This document shows positions 1-9,552 of a stretch of 64,000 nucleotides of DNA, piece by piece; the stretch's first letter is position 1, and each line of letters starts with the position of its first letter. The notes beneath the pieces were generated by a model, which was not told the DNA's origin, did not search any database, and saw only the letters and a list, made by a program, of their open reading frames with translations. This DNA comes from Bacteroidetes bacterium HGW-Bacteroidetes-5. GTDB lineage: Bacteria > Bacteroidota > Bacteroidia > Bacteroidales > UBA932. A program made the position numbers and the translations under genes. Location: NCBI GenBank assembly GCA_002842515.1, contig PHDC01000001.1, positions 496,001-560,000 of the forward strand, in the 5' to 3' direction.

Positions 1-1635
1 GCGGGCAATTAAAACACCCTCATCTACGTGCTGAATTATAATCTTTGCACTCTCCTCACCGGGAAGATCGGTGTGCAGGCTGCTCTCTCCGGCCGGAAGA
101 TTTTCAATAAAAAACGGTGGATTGGACATCTTTCCAATATCGTGATAGAGAGCCCCAACCCTTGCAAGCAGAGCATATGCACCTATCTCTCTTGCTGCGC
201 TCTCACTAAGGTTTGCAACCTGCAATGAGTGGTGAAAAGTACCGGGAGCCCTCTCTGCCAAAGAGGAGAGCAGCGGCGTTGTGGTATCTGAGAGATCTCT
301 CAACCTGGAGTTGGATAGAAGGCCAAATATCTTTTCGAACAGATAGAGCAATGGGTAAGCTGCAATAATAAGAACCGAGTTCCAGGCAAAGTAAATAAAT
401 GTCAATCTTGTTACACTCTCCAGCGAGCCATCTTCAACCATCCTAAGGGTGAGATAGGTGAGCGAAAGTGCAGCAAAGGCGATAAGCGAATTGACAAATT
501 GTCTCCACCCCCTGTCCAGATATTGAAAAGTGTAAAAGACGGCTGCCCCCGAGACAATGTTCAGAAAATAGAGTTCGAAGCCACCCGTTGCAATAAATAC
601 CACAGGTAACATAATAATCATATAGAGAGGGATAACAACTCTTGAGTAGTACAAAGATGTGAGATAAAGAGCGATAACACTAAAGGGGAAAATCATCAGA
701 TACTCCTGCCCTGTATCCATCACCACAACTGTTGCAATAACAACCAGAATAAACTGAAGAAGAATGAAATTAAATCTATTTGGTTCGTTGAGAATTTGTC
801 TGTCCAAATAGTAAATCACTACAATTAAGATCAATAATATGAGCAGAATAATTAGTGCATAGCCCAATTTAAGCAGTAGAGAACTCCCCGAAAAGCCCAT
901 ACTAAGCTCATATTCTGCTTTGAAAGAGTTAAGCAGCTGTTCACTCTCTGCAGTTACACTCTCTCCATTACTTATGATTAGCTGTCCTGTATAGATTACA
1001 CCCTTTGTAGGGGATATGTTTGCAATCTGATTCTTAAGCACAAGTTGAGTGGTGTTATTGTCAAAAAAAAGATTAGCCGGCATAGTTTTAGATGGGATAG
1101 CTCTAATAATCAATTCATCTGCACCGGGAAATTTATCTGACATCATTTTTTTCAGGTGGGCAGATGCCTCGCCCGGAGTAAAGAGATTTCGAAGTGGATG
1201 GAGGGTAGTCTTTCCAAACTTAACAATTGCCACAACACCCTTTGAGTATGAAGTGTCGGGCATTTCGTCTATCACCCCTTTTGTGTAAATATTTTTAATT
1301 AAGCTATATAAATATGAGGTTATTACTGAATCATCCTGAGGTAAAACCAGGTTGCGTGAAATAAGATTAATCTGATCCTGCTCTACTCCCTCTTTATAAT
1401 TGTAGTATGGGACAACAGAAGATGAGAGCTCCTCTCTCTCTTTTCTAATCTCTGAAACAGTTTTAAGTACCGGAAAATCTATAGGAGCAACCAGAGATTC
1501 ATATAACCACGGACGACCCTTTTGATATTCATAACGGAATTTTCCTTTATTTGGTATTACTAATGCCAGCAGGATAACTACAAACGAAATATTGATATAT
1601 ATCCTATGCTTTTTTATGAAGTTTAAATAATTCAT
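1..1635 (-). CDS. PgpH-type 7TM-HD phosphohydrolase, 3' end cut by window edge
   Basis: 545 codons are visible from an ATG at 1635 and the frame is open to the window edge, so the C-terminus is missing. The order matches the PgpH/YqfF family: one N-terminal membrane segment (about residues 12-30), a long extracytoplasmic 7TMR-HDED region, a block of hydrophobic helices, then a cytoplasmic HD domain. HD signatures are visible: FHHS (H468, H469) and YHDIGK (H498, D499). Family members studied in Firmicutes hydrolyse cyclic di-AMP, so c-di-AMP phosphodiesterase is the likely role here, by inference. The gene is divergent from the esterase at 1725 with 89 bp between them. I see no frameshift in the visible part. 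Confidence 0.88.
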   Translation of the reverse strand, partial: MNYLNFIKKHRIYINISFVVILLALVIPNKGKFRYEYQKGRPWLYESLVAPIDFPVLKTVSEIRKEREELSSSVVPYYNYKEGVEQDQINLISRNLVLPQDDSVITSYLYSLIKNIYTKGVIDEMPDTSYSKGVVAIVKFGKTTLHPLRNLFTPGEASAHLKKMMSDKFPGADELIIRAIPSKTMPANLFFDNNTTQLVLKNQIANISPTKGVIYTGQLIISNGESVTAESEQLLNSFKAEYELSMGFSGSSLLLKLGYALIILLILLILIVVIYYLDRQILNEPNRFNFILLQFILVVIATVVVMDTGQEYLMIFPFSVIALYLTSLYYSRVVIPLYMIIMLPVVFIATGGFELYFLNIVSGAAVFYTFQYLDRGWRQFVNSLIAFAALSLTYLTLRMVEDGSLESVTRLTFIYFAWNSVLIIAAYPLLYLFEKIFGLLSNSRLRDLSDTTTPLLSSLAERAPGTFHHSLQVANLSESAAREIGAYALLARVGALYHDIGKMSNPPFFIENLPAGESSLHTDLPGEESAKIIIQHVDEGVLIAR

Positions 1636-1684
1636 TATCTACAGTTGTTACTCTCTATTCAATGGAATATAAACAAAAATAGTC

Positions 1685-1692
1685 TATTTTTG
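1685..1692 (+). promoter_or_regulatory. -7 promoter element for the 1725 operon
   Basis: TATTTTTG fits the Bacteroidota TAnnTTTG -7 element and lies 33 bp before the ATG at 1725. No convincing -33 TTTG is seen, so this is a moderate call. Confidence 0.4.
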
Positions 1693-1724
1693 GTGAAACT
1701 TTTTAAAGATTTAAACTTATCTGT

Positions 1725-2525
1725 ATGAAAACAATTATAAAAAAGCTGCTATTTCTTGCCGTTTTCGCTGCTGTTGGCACAGCAAATGCACAGGAGTTCA
1801 TTGTATTTGAGTCAAAACACCTGAAGTGCAACGATTCGGTACTGGTCTTTACACCTGCAAATGCAGTTCCGGGAGATGTAACCCCTGCTCTGTTTTTACT
1901 TCACGGATGGAGCGGTAATTACAAAAACTGGAGAGATAAAACCGATATTCAGGCTGTTAGTGATAAATATGGGTTTATAATAATAACTCCGGATGGTTTC
2001 TATAATAGCTGGTATGTCAATAATATAGACCCTAACAAAATGCAGTGGAGAAAATTCTTTGATAGTGAGCTCTACCCGGCAATTATGAAAAAATATAGAC
2101 TGGACCCTAACAGGAGTTTCATATCGGGACTAAGTATGGGTGGACACGGTGCAATAAATATCTTTCTTGACGATACCACCAGATTCCGTTCTGCAGGTAG
2201 TATGTCCGGAGTTCTTAATCTGCACGACACCAGGTTAAAAGAGGGTCAGATGACCGAAATGCTTGGTCCATATACAAAGGAGAACACCCTGTTCGACCAG
2301 AACTCTGCAATTAAAAGACTGGAGAGCATTAAAGGGATAAAAAGAACTATGATTATCAGTTGCGGGGCACAGGATGGCCTGGCAAAAAGTAGTCGTGAAT
2401 TCTCTTCCAAGTGTGATGAGCTTGGAATTCCGAATATCCTTATTATGAGCCCGGGTGTACACAACTGGCCATACTGGATATTTGCCCTGGATCTGCATCT
2501 GTTTCTATTCTCAAAGATGCTGTGA
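1725..2525 (+). CDS. Secreted esterase of the FrmB / esterase D family
   Basis: 266 residues with an N-terminal signal peptide (charged start, hydrophobic core, cleavage near ANAQ). It is an alpha/beta hydrolase of the putative-esterase family (PF00756): an oxyanion-type LLHGWSG segment, nucleophile elbow GLSMGGHG with S137, acid D217 in AQDGL and H246 in GVHNW, so the catalytic triad is intact. The family includes S-formylglutathione hydrolase, feruloyl esterases and mycolyltransferases; the signal peptide argues for a periplasmic or exported acyl esterase with unknown substrate. It opens a closely spaced same-strand run; the metallophosphoesterase starts 12 bp downstream. Confidence 0.85.
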   Translation: MKTIIKKLLFLAVFAAVGTANAQEFIVFESKHLKCNDSVLVFTPANAVPGDVTPALFLLHGWSGNYKNWRDKTDIQAVSDKYGFIIITPDGFYNSWYVNNIDPNKMQWRKFFDSELYPAIMKKYRLDPNRSFISGLSMGGHGAINIFLDDTTRFRSAGSMSGVLNLHDTRLKEGQMTEMLGPYTKENTLFDQNSAIKRLESIKGIKRTMIISCGAQDGLAKSSREFSSKCDELGIPNILIMSPGVHNWPYWIFALDLHLFLFSKML

Positions 2526-2537
2526 AGCTGATTTTAA

Positions 2538-3353
2538 ATGAGGATTGCTCTCATATCTGATATCCACGAAGATATCATCAGCCTGAAAAGTGCTCTTAAG
2601 ATCATTGAGCGTGAGAGGTGCGACGAGATTGTCTGCCTGGGTGATACTCTGGGATATCCCTATATGAGAGGAGGATATGAAAAGAGCAGAGATTTATCAG
2701 AGTGCATAAACATAGTAAGGCAAAATTGCAGCACCGTATTACTTGGAAATCACGACCTGTTTCATATGAAGTGGCTACCCAAATTTTACAAAGGATTTGA
2801 ATTCCCGGATAACTGGTACGAATTCTCGCAAGAGGAGCAAACCCTATTTTCAAAAAATAGGGTCTGGAACTACTCCGACGATCTACCCATAACTCTTAGC
2901 GAGGGAGAGAGGGAGTATATGCTTTCACTACAGGAGTACTCAACAATAGAGGTAAATAATAGAAATATCCTCTTTTCGCACTCTATGTATCCCAACTTCA
3001 CAGCCTATGTCTGCGCATCCCGGCACGACACTGTAAGACTCAGAGAGCACTTCCACTACTTGAAAGAGTCTCAAATTGAGATTAGCATTTGCGGCCATTT
3101 ACATATGGAGGGGTTGGGAATCGCGTACGAAGCTCAAAATAGTCTCTTCTCAAAACTCTTCCCCGGGTTTGTCTACTACTCCTACGGTGAAAGAATTATT
3201 AGAAAGCGACTTTCTTGCATAACTATTCCTGCTATTGCAGATAACGGTCAGGAGAATGGGTTTGCTATATTGAATATTACTAAAGAGTGTAATAATAATG
3301 TTTATTCCATAAATTCATTATCTTTGAATACAAATCGTAGGTTTATTTTATGA
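2538..3353 (+). CDS. Calcineurin-like metallophosphoesterase
   Basis: 271 residues of the YfcE/MJ0936-like metallophosphoesterase class. Metal-binding motifs run in order: SDIHED near the start, GDTLGY, GNHD, a histidine in LFSHS, and GHLH. No signal peptide is seen, so it is probably cytoplasmic, acting on a phosphodiester or phosphomonoester that cannot be named from sequence. A roughly 60-residue tail follows GHLH and resembles the beta-rich end of this class. The stop codon overlaps the next gene's start (ATGA at 3350), which indicates translational coupling to the large sensor gene. Confidence 0.83.
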   Translation: MRIALISDIHEDIISLKSALKIIERERCDEIVCLGDTLGYPYMRGGYEKSRDLSECINIVRQNCSTVLLGNHDLFHMKWLPKFYKGFEFPDNWYEFSQEEQTLFSKNRVWNYSDDLPITLSEGEREYMLSLQEYSTIEVNNRNILFSHSMYPNFTAYVCASRHDTVRLREHFHYLKESQIEISICGHLHMEGLGIAYEAQNSLFSKLFPGFVYYSYGERIIRKRLSCITIPAIADNGQENGFAILNITKECNNNVYSINSLSLNTNRRFIL

Positions 3354-5890
3354 ACAAGCCAATCAGAATAGGTTTCTTTCTGAAAATAGTATTGCCTGCA
3401 CTGTTGGCGCTTCTTCTCTTTGTACTCTCCCTGTTTTTATTCGTTATCCCGACATTCGAACGAAACGCCCTTATTCAAAAGCAGACGATGCTCAGCGAAC
3501 TCACCAGTACCACCTGGAGCATTCTTCAAAAGTACCATTCAGATGAACTAAGCGGAGTTATCTCGTTAGAGGAGGCTCAGAATAAAGCTAAAACCGAAAT
3601 TGAGACTCTTCGTTATGGTGTAGATAAGAAAGACTATTTCTGGATTACAGATATGGTCCCTTTTATGGTAATGCACCCTTATGTTCAAGAGCTTACCGGA
3701 AAAGATCTGCATAACTACTCAGACCCGGATGGTGTTAAGATCTTTATTGAGGCAGTTAAGATAGCAGAGAGCATCGGAGAGGGTTTTATAAACTATAAAT
3801 GGCAGATGAATGACGACTCAACTCAAATTGTCCCTAAGATGAGTTTCGTAAAGGCATTCAAACCCTGGAACTGGATTATAGGTACCGGTATCTATCTGGA
3901 TGATGTTCAGAAAGAGATTAGCACCCTTACCAGAAAGATTTTGTTAATCCTTCTATTGATAACAATTGCAGTATCTCTCATTATTACATATGTAGCAATC
4001 CAGAGTTTTAGAATTGACAAACAACGCCGGTTGGCAGAGCTGCAACTTATTGAGTCCAGGGAGAAATACCGCTCCCTTATTGAGTCCTCTACAGAGGGCA
4101 TAGTTCTGCTGCTAAATCTAAAAATCTCATACACAAACTCATTTATTCAAAACTGGCTTGACTATTCCGAGAGTGAACTTATGGAGATGGATCTTAAGGA
4201 GCTCTTTTTTCTGAATGACTCTCCCGACTTCACTTCAATAACCAACGAGTCTAGATTTGAGGTTAAACTCAGACGCAAGAACGGGAAGCCGGCCGAAGCT
4301 ATTTTGATGGTTATGCCTGTAAGCTTTGCAGATAAAGAGGGGCTATTATTAACTCTGCGTGATTCAAGTGATTACCACTCTGTTCAGAATGAACTTAAAG
4401 AGGTTAAAAGCCTTTTAAAAAATATGTCTCTTCCACAAGAGCTCTCTCGTCTCTCTCTTGAAATTGCTTCCAAAGAGGTGTTAAATAGCCGGCCTGTTTT
4501 AGATTTCAAAACTCCGTTGGTAAGCTGCAGGGCAGTCTCCTCCATAGTGCAGGCAGTTGAGATAATGCAGCAAAATGATTGTGACTTTATACTTCCTGCA
4601 ATTGACGGTTGCTATTTGGGTATTGTAACATACTCAGATATAATCTCCCGGGAGTCGAGCTCCAAAAAATCCATAACGGATATTATGACTTCTCCTCTGA
4701 TTACCATTGGAGAAGACTCCTCCGTTGAACAGGCTGTCTCGTTGATGGAGAGTAAAAAGATCTCCCACCTTGCTATCACAAACTTTGCAGGCGACACAAC
4801 AGGAGTCGTAGAGAAGAGAACTCTCTTCGGGTTTTTCTCAAACAGCCCCAACTACATATTAGAGAGTATTTCTCAAAGTAATACCGTGAAAGAGTTGGCA
4901 CAAACACGCAAAAAGATACCTCTTCTTGTAAAACCGCTATCAGACGGGATGAGCAGTGCCCATACCATAAACCGGATGGTTTCACGATTCAACGATGCAA
5001 TCACTCAAAAGATAATCACAAGTGCTGTAAAAGAGCTTGGAGAACCACCTGTCCCATTTGCCTTTATATCTTTGGGAAGTGAAGGGAGAGAGGAGCTGGT
5101 CTTTAATTCAGATCAGGATAATGCTCTTCTGTATGCAGATGACCCTGCTGTTCCTAAGGAGAAAACTGATATCTACTTTGCAGCACTTTCGACAAAAATA
5201 TGTAATAACCTTCACGATTCCGGGCTTGAACTCTGTTCGGGCGGGTATATGGCAAGTAATCCAAAATGGTGCTCTCCTTTGAGCATCTGGAAGGGATATT
5301 TTGAGGAGTGGATAGTCAACGCAGAGCCGGGGAATATTATGAATATATCCGTATTTTTCGATCTTCGGTATATATATGGAGATAAAGACCTCTATTTAAA
5401 ACTGGAAGATTATATATTTCAGGTTCTTGAAGGTAGAAGTGCTTTTTTCTACTTTCTTGCTCAATCTGTTACCAGCTTTAAACCACCCGTTAATATATTT
5501 GGCAATATTGTTACCGAGTCCTCCAGAAAAAGCAGCGAGATGCTGGAGATAAAGAGGGCACTTACTGCAGTGGTAATGTTTGCAAGGATTTACGCACTTC
5601 ACAACAACATCCGCAAAAAGGGAACCATAGAGAGGGTATCTGCACTCCATTCTGCAGGAATATTAAGCAAAGAGACTGCAGATGAGGTGAAATATCACTT
5701 TGACTATCTTATGAGTCTGAGGTTAAGACACCAGACAGATCAGATACTGCGGGGTGAGTTACCGGATAATAGTATTCCTCCAAAGAGTCTTAGCGAGATG
5801 GAGAACTTTATATTAAAGAAGGTCTTTACACAAATGAATCACTACACCGAAATAGTTACTGCAACATTTATGAGTTCATATAAAACTTAA
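3350..5890 (+). CDS. Membrane sensor: Cache - PAS - CBS pair - DUF294 nucleotidyltransferase
   Basis: 846 residues. TM1 is at about 12-34; an extracytoplasmic sCache-type domain spans about 35-195 (motifs DYFWITD and PWNWIIGTGIYLDD); TM2 is at about 195-218. A PAS-like domain follows at about 240-350, then two CBS repeats at about 385-500, then a DUF294 putative nucleotidyltransferase with GSEGREE and NSDQD near residue 576-590, the metal-binding GSxxRxE...SDxD pattern, and a DUF294 C-terminal helical domain. There is no kinase, cyclase or HD domain. GlnD-like uridylylation or AMP binding are possible but unproven. Genes with CBS-DUF294 domains commonly sit beside ActP-like symporters, as here (DUF485 starts 32 bp downstream), so it probably controls carboxylate uptake. 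Confidence 0.8.
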   Translation: MNKPIRIGFFLKIVLPALLALLLFVLSLFLFVIPTFERNALIQKQTMLSELTSTTWSILQKYHSDELSGVISLEEAQNKAKTEIETLRYGVDKKDYFWITDMVPFMVMHPYVQELTGKDLHNYSDPDGVKIFIEAVKIAESIGEGFINYKWQMNDDSTQIVPKMSFVKAFKPWNWIIGTGIYLDDVQKEISTLTRKILLILLLITIAVSLIITYVAIQSFRIDKQRRLAELQLIESREKYRSLIESSTEGIVLLLNLKISYTNSFIQNWLDYSESELMEMDLKELFFLNDSPDFTSITNESRFEVKLRRKNGKPAEAILMVMPVSFADKEGLLLTLRDSSDYHSVQNELKEVKSLLKNMSLPQELSRLSLEIASKEVLNSRPVLDFKTPLVSCRAVSSIVQAVEIMQQNDCDFILPAIDGCYLGIVTYSDIISRESSSKKSITDIMTSPLITIGEDSSVEQAVSLMESKKISHLAITNFAGDTTGVVEKRTLFGFFSNSPNYILESISQSNTVKELAQTRKKIPLLVKPLSDGMSSAHTINRMVSRFNDAITQKIITSAVKELGEPPVPFAFISLGSEGREELVFNSDQDNALLYADDPAVPKEKTDIYFAALSTKICNNLHDSGLELCSGGYMASNPKWCSPLSIWKGYFEEWIVNAEPGNIMNISVFFDLRYIYGDKDLYLKLEDYIFQVLEGRSAFFYFLAQSVTSFKPPVNIFGNIVTESSRKSSEMLEIKRALTAVVMFARIYALHNNIRKKGTIERVSALHSAGILSKETADEVKYHFDYLMSLRLRHQTDQILRGELPDNSIPPKSLSEMENFILKKVFTQMNHYTEIVTATFMSSYKT

Positions 5891-5922
5891 TCTTTTTTAT
5901 TAACCTAAAATATTTAAACAAT

Positions 5923-6189
5923 ATGCACGGACCAGCAGCAAAACTTGGTAAAGATAACGCAGCATCGAAAAAAACTCGGTTGGGCGTTATTCTTTTTTTA
6001 TTCTATACACTTGTGTATGGAGGCTTTGTATTAATTGGCCTCGTAAATCCCGAACTTATGGGATTACACGTTATCGGCGCGCAAAATCTTGCCATAGTCT
6101 ATGGCTTTGGACTGATTGTCCTGGCTATAATAATGGGCTTTATCTACAACGCCGTGTGCACCAGAATGGAAAACAGGTTAAACAAATAA
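5923..6189 (+). CDS. DUF485 membrane protein, small partner of symporter
   Basis: 88 residues with two membrane helices (about 22-44 and 55-78), matching the YjcH/DUF485 family that is encoded next to the acetate permease ActP in many bacteria. It ends 12 bp before the symporter. The family is thought to be an accessory subunit of the transporter; its exact role is not settled. A charged, small-residue-rich N-terminus precedes TM1. Confidence 0.82.
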   Translation: MHGPAAKLGKDNAASKKTRLGVILFLFYTLVYGGFVLIGLVNPELMGLHVIGAQNLAIVYGFGLIVLAIIMGFIYNAVCTRMENRLNK

Positions 6190-6201
6190 GAAAAGTGAGG
6201 T

Positions 6202-8127
6202 ATGATTTATAATGTATCAATTTGGGCAATAATAATTTTCTTAACATTTGTTGCCGCCGTGTTGGGCCTCTCATTTTATTTTGCGAGAAAGACCAAATCT
6301 GCTGCCGGTTACTATGCTGCCGGCGGTAATATCCACTGGGGTGTAAACGGAATAGCATTTGCAGGAGATTATCTCTCTGCTGCTTCATTTTTAGGAATCT
6401 GCGGAATGATTGCCTACTCCGGGTATGACGGCTTCTTATACTCAATAGGCTACCTGGCCGGATGGGTTGTTGCACTTTTTATTGTGGCAGAGCCAATGAA
6501 ACGTTTAGGCAAATACACCTTCACAGATGCTCTGGATGCCCGTTTCAACTCCAAGGCAATTAAACTCACCGCAGCAATAAGTACTCTTGTTGTCTCTATT
6601 TTTTATCTTATTCCTCAGATGGTAGGAGCCGGAGATTTGGTTGTACCTCTGTTGGGCCTTCCGCACTGGGTTGGTGTGGTAATAGTTGGCTCTATAGTTA
6701 TCTTTATTGTAGCTACGGCGGGTATGACATCTACAACCTATGTACAGTTCATTAAGGGTGCACTGTTAATCATATTCTCTACAATACTCACAATATATAT
6801 TCTAAACAATGGGTTTACACTTAACCCGGGAAAAGATTACCATAAATTTACCACCATTGGAGTTGTTCTTGAAGATCAAAAAATCACAGGCACAACAGAT
6901 CCCGGTTATGTTTTTAAGGAGAGTTTTACTGTAGATAACAGTTATACCTTTGTAAAAACAGATAAAGGTGGAGTAGACCAGTGGTTCAAACTCTCCAAAG
7001 ACTCCACAACTCTGGAGGAGGTACTATTTATTACAACTCTTGAGAATGGCACCAAACTCTATAACGGAGAGCCTAAATCTGCAGCTAAATTCTATCAGGT
7101 GGGACATCTGTCTAAGATTGTGGTTGACGGTGTTGAGGTTGATAAAACAGGCCCTCTTGGTCCATTTGAATTTCTTTCAACTATGGAAAACTCTCAAGTT
7201 GTAAGGTTCGCTAAAAAGGAGATTAAAGCTGCAGGAACAACTGTTTGGTATCAAAATATTACAGACGGAAAGAATATGATCAAGCCGGGGCTTCTCTATA
7301 AAATATCCAAATCAACAGGAGCAACTCCGTGGGATCGGGTGAATTTCGTTTCACTAATGCTTGCACTGTTTTTGGGAACATCTGCACTCCCTCACATCCT
7401 TATAAGATACTATACTGTATCCAGCCAGAGGGCGGCAAGAAAGTCTACAATAGTGGCCATTGCTGCAATTGGGTTCTTCTATATTTTAACTCTATATATG
7501 GGCCTTGGAGCATCTGTGAACGGGGTACTGGATGTTGAGAGCAGTAATATGTCCGGGCCTCTGTTGGCAAAATACTTTGGAATAGGAATCTTCTCAATAA
7601 TCTCTGCAATTGCGTTTGCTACAGTTCTTGGAACTGTGAGTGGGCTTATTGTGGCATCATCGGGAGCGATTGCCCACGATTTTATGGATAAATATTTGAA
7701 TATGAAGATGGACGACAAGAGAAAAGTGAGAGCAGGGAAACTTGCGGCATTTGGTGTCGGTCTGTTTGCAATTCTTCTGGGAATCCTCTTCAAAGGTATG
7801 AATGTATCTTTCCTAGTAGGACTTGCATTCTCGGTTGCAGCATCGGCCAACCTTCCGGCAATTCTCTTTTTGCTGTTCTGGGATAAGACCACAGCGAAAG
7901 GTATTGCCTGGTCCATAGTAACAGGAATACTTTCATCCGTGATTCTGATACTATTCTCCCCTACTATGTACGAAAAATATGGTCTGGCTAAGGCAGCAGC
8001 CCCTTTCCCAATAGACAATCCCGGAATAATCTCTATTCCTCTTGCAGTTATAGTACTTGTAGTAGTATCACTTTTAACGCAAAAACACAATGCAACCAAG
8101 GTCGAAAACTACCACCACGACGAATAG
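6202..8127 (+). CDS. actP: Sodium:solute symporter, ActP-like, with enlarged extracytoplasmic loop
   Basis: 641 residues of the SSS (SLC5-like) family, closest by eye to cation/acetate symporters: early AGDYLSAASFLGICGMI, then GTSALPHILIRYYT, and ISAIAFATVLGTVSG in the second half. About 13 membrane helices are expected. E. coli ActP is 549 residues; the extra length lies mainly between about residues 208 and 375, a soluble stretch of roughly 168 residues between two membrane helices. Likely substrates are acetate or other short carboxylates with Na+. It follows the DUF485 gene by 12 bp and ends at a strong bidirectional hairpin. The symbol is by family resemblance, not proven orthology. Confidence 0.8.
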   Translation: MIYNVSIWAIIIFLTFVAAVLGLSFYFARKTKSAAGYYAAGGNIHWGVNGIAFAGDYLSAASFLGICGMIAYSGYDGFLYSIGYLAGWVVALFIVAEPMKRLGKYTFTDALDARFNSKAIKLTAAISTLVVSIFYLIPQMVGAGDLVVPLLGLPHWVGVVIVGSIVIFIVATAGMTSTTYVQFIKGALLIIFSTILTIYILNNGFTLNPGKDYHKFTTIGVVLEDQKITGTTDPGYVFKESFTVDNSYTFVKTDKGGVDQWFKLSKDSTTLEEVLFITTLENGTKLYNGEPKSAAKFYQVGHLSKIVVDGVEVDKTGPLGPFEFLSTMENSQVVRFAKKEIKAAGTTVWYQNITDGKNMIKPGLLYKISKSTGATPWDRVNFVSLMLALFLGTSALPHILIRYYTVSSQRAARKSTIVAIAAIGFFYILTLYMGLGASVNGVLDVESSNMSGPLLAKYFGIGIFSIISAIAFATVLGTVSGLIVASSGAIAHDFMDKYLNMKMDDKRKVRAGKLAAFGVGLFAILLGILFKGMNVSFLVGLAFSVAASANLPAILFLLFWDKTTAKGIAWSIVTGILSSVILILFSPTMYEKYGLAKAAAPFPIDNPGIISIPLAVIVLVVVSLLTQKHNATKVENYHHDE

Positions 8128-8153
8128 AAATAACCTTTCCTGACAGATTTTAA

Positions 8154-8190
8154 AATGAGGCTGTCTAAAATGCAGGCAGCCTCATTCTCT
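8154..8190. terminator. Bidirectional intrinsic terminator
   Basis: A perfect 10-bp inverted repeat (AATGAGGCTG at 8154-8163, CAGCCTCATT at 8177-8186) with a 13-nt loop sits between the convergent symporter and deacetylase genes, followed by a pyrimidine-rich stretch on the plus strand and A-rich sequence on the other side. Confidence 0.75.
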
Positions 8191-9552
8191 TTATAAACTT
8201 ATAGGTAATTCTATTGTTATTAGCTCTTTATTTGGTAAAACATTGTAGATAATATAGTTTCCACCTTTATCGCTAAACTTTTTGTAAGTAAGAGTGGTGC
8301 CGCCCTGAGTGACACTAACCTCACTCCAACCCTGAGGCAGATAGCTCTTGAGTGTCAGCGGATAGTTATATATCTCTTTATCCAGATTGTGCTTAAGGCC
8401 TACCACAATTTTCTTCCCGGTGCTCATATCTTCTCTCTCCAAGTTCTCCATTATTTGTGTAACCGATGAAGCGTCCCTCTGACGGATATATTTAACAACA
8501 TCTCTAAAGGTAGCAACCCAGACTCTGTTTTCATTACTCTTGATATAGCTGAAAAATTCTCTTAACTCTGCAGAGCTTTTTGGTTCGTAACCTATTCCGT
8601 CCACACCGTGAAAAGTAAGAACCAGCCACACATTTTCATAAGCAAGGCAGGTGTCAACCCACGAACTCATCGCTTTTAGCGATGTGTTACTCTTAGCTCC
8701 TCTCTGCCATTGTATATATTGCATACCGGATTCCGATGGAGTTTTTCTACTCCAACGGTTTATCTCCTCAAGATATGGAGCCGGCATTTTGTTACGAAGG
8801 GCTTGGTGAAACCTACCGGCAAACTCCATTACACGAGGGTTTTCAATACCGTGAGGAATCTCTGCAGAGAAGGCGTGACTCTCACCAAGATGCTTTACAA
8901 TCTCCTCTCTGCTTTTCTCAATCTCATATCTCATATTTGGAAAGTCGTATATCCCCAGCTGCGGATGTGTTACGGAGTGGCTTCCAAATTCGTGTCCTGC
9001 AGATGCTATTTTCTTTATCTCAATCCAGGATATATCTACATCCGGGTTATCAAATTTGTTACCCGGCAGATCCAATTTTAACACCCCCCTGGAAAACGCC
9101 GCAAATGCTCTGTCAATCTCCCTGCAGGCATCATCTGCTTTGCCCAGTTCAAATAAATCGCCTGCTCTGGTGTGGTATAGACGAGCCTCTGTGCTTTGCA
9201 GATACCTCACTGCGGCTGCCCGCTCATATAGATTTTGCAAATTGGTCTTTATAGATTTACACTCCTCAACAATCTCACTTACATCTCTTCCAATAAACTC
9301 TCCCCTATACTCTGCTCCGGTAATATCCCCCGTAACAATGTAAAAAGTTGCGGGCAGCCCCAGTTCATTCATTATTGGCAGTGCTACCCTAAACTGGTTT
9401 ATCGTACCACCGTCATAAGTTATTGAAATAGCTGCTATTTTTCCATCTTTCCACTTAAGCACTTCGGTCTGCCCGTAACTATCTCCGGCAACCAACAGAA
9501 ACAAAAATAGGAGTAAACCTTGCCAAGCATCGTGGGATATTATTGATTTCAT
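8191..9552 (-). CDS. Secreted polysaccharide deacetylase-family protein with altered motif 1
   Basis: 453 residues with a signal peptide (hydrophobic run about 11-22, cleavage near SYGQ). The NodB-like fold is supported by ISITYDGG (45-49) and the zinc motif SHSVTHP (H192, H196). The canonical TFDDG motif reads TYDGG, so the second aspartate, normally a metal ligand, is a glycine; D47 and the HxxxH pair remain. About 100 residues with a helical, TPR-like look (about 90-165) interrupt the domain, and a beta-rich C-terminal tail follows. It could be an active deacetylase of a peptidoglycan or glycan substrate with a different metal site, or a binding protein. It is alone on its strand. Confidence 0.75.
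   Translation of the reverse strand: MKSIISHDAWQGLLLFLFLLVAGDSYGQTEVLKWKDGKIAAISITYDGGTINQFRVALPIMNELGLPATFYIVTGDITGAEYRGEFIGRDVSEIVEECKSIKTNLQNLYERAAAVRYLQSTEARLYHTRAGDLFELGKADDACREIDRAFAAFSRGVLKLDLPGNKFDNPDVDISWIEIKKIASAGHEFGSHSVTHPQLGIYDFPNMRYEIEKSREEIVKHLGESHAFSAEIPHGIENPRVMEFAGRFHQALRNKMPAPYLEEINRWSRKTPSESGMQYIQWQRGAKSNTSLKAMSSWVDTCLAYENVWLVLTFHGVDGIGYEPKSSAELREFFSYIKSNENRVWVATFRDVVKYIRQRDASSVTQIMENLEREDMSTGKKIVVGLKHNLDKEIYNYPLTLKSYLPQGWSEVSVTQGGTTLTYKKFSDKGGNYIIYNVLPNKELITIELPISL

Noticed and set aside
7479..8099. 206-codon minus-strand ORF
   Set aside because: Antisense to the symporter's C-terminal helices; no start context and no recognisable domain.
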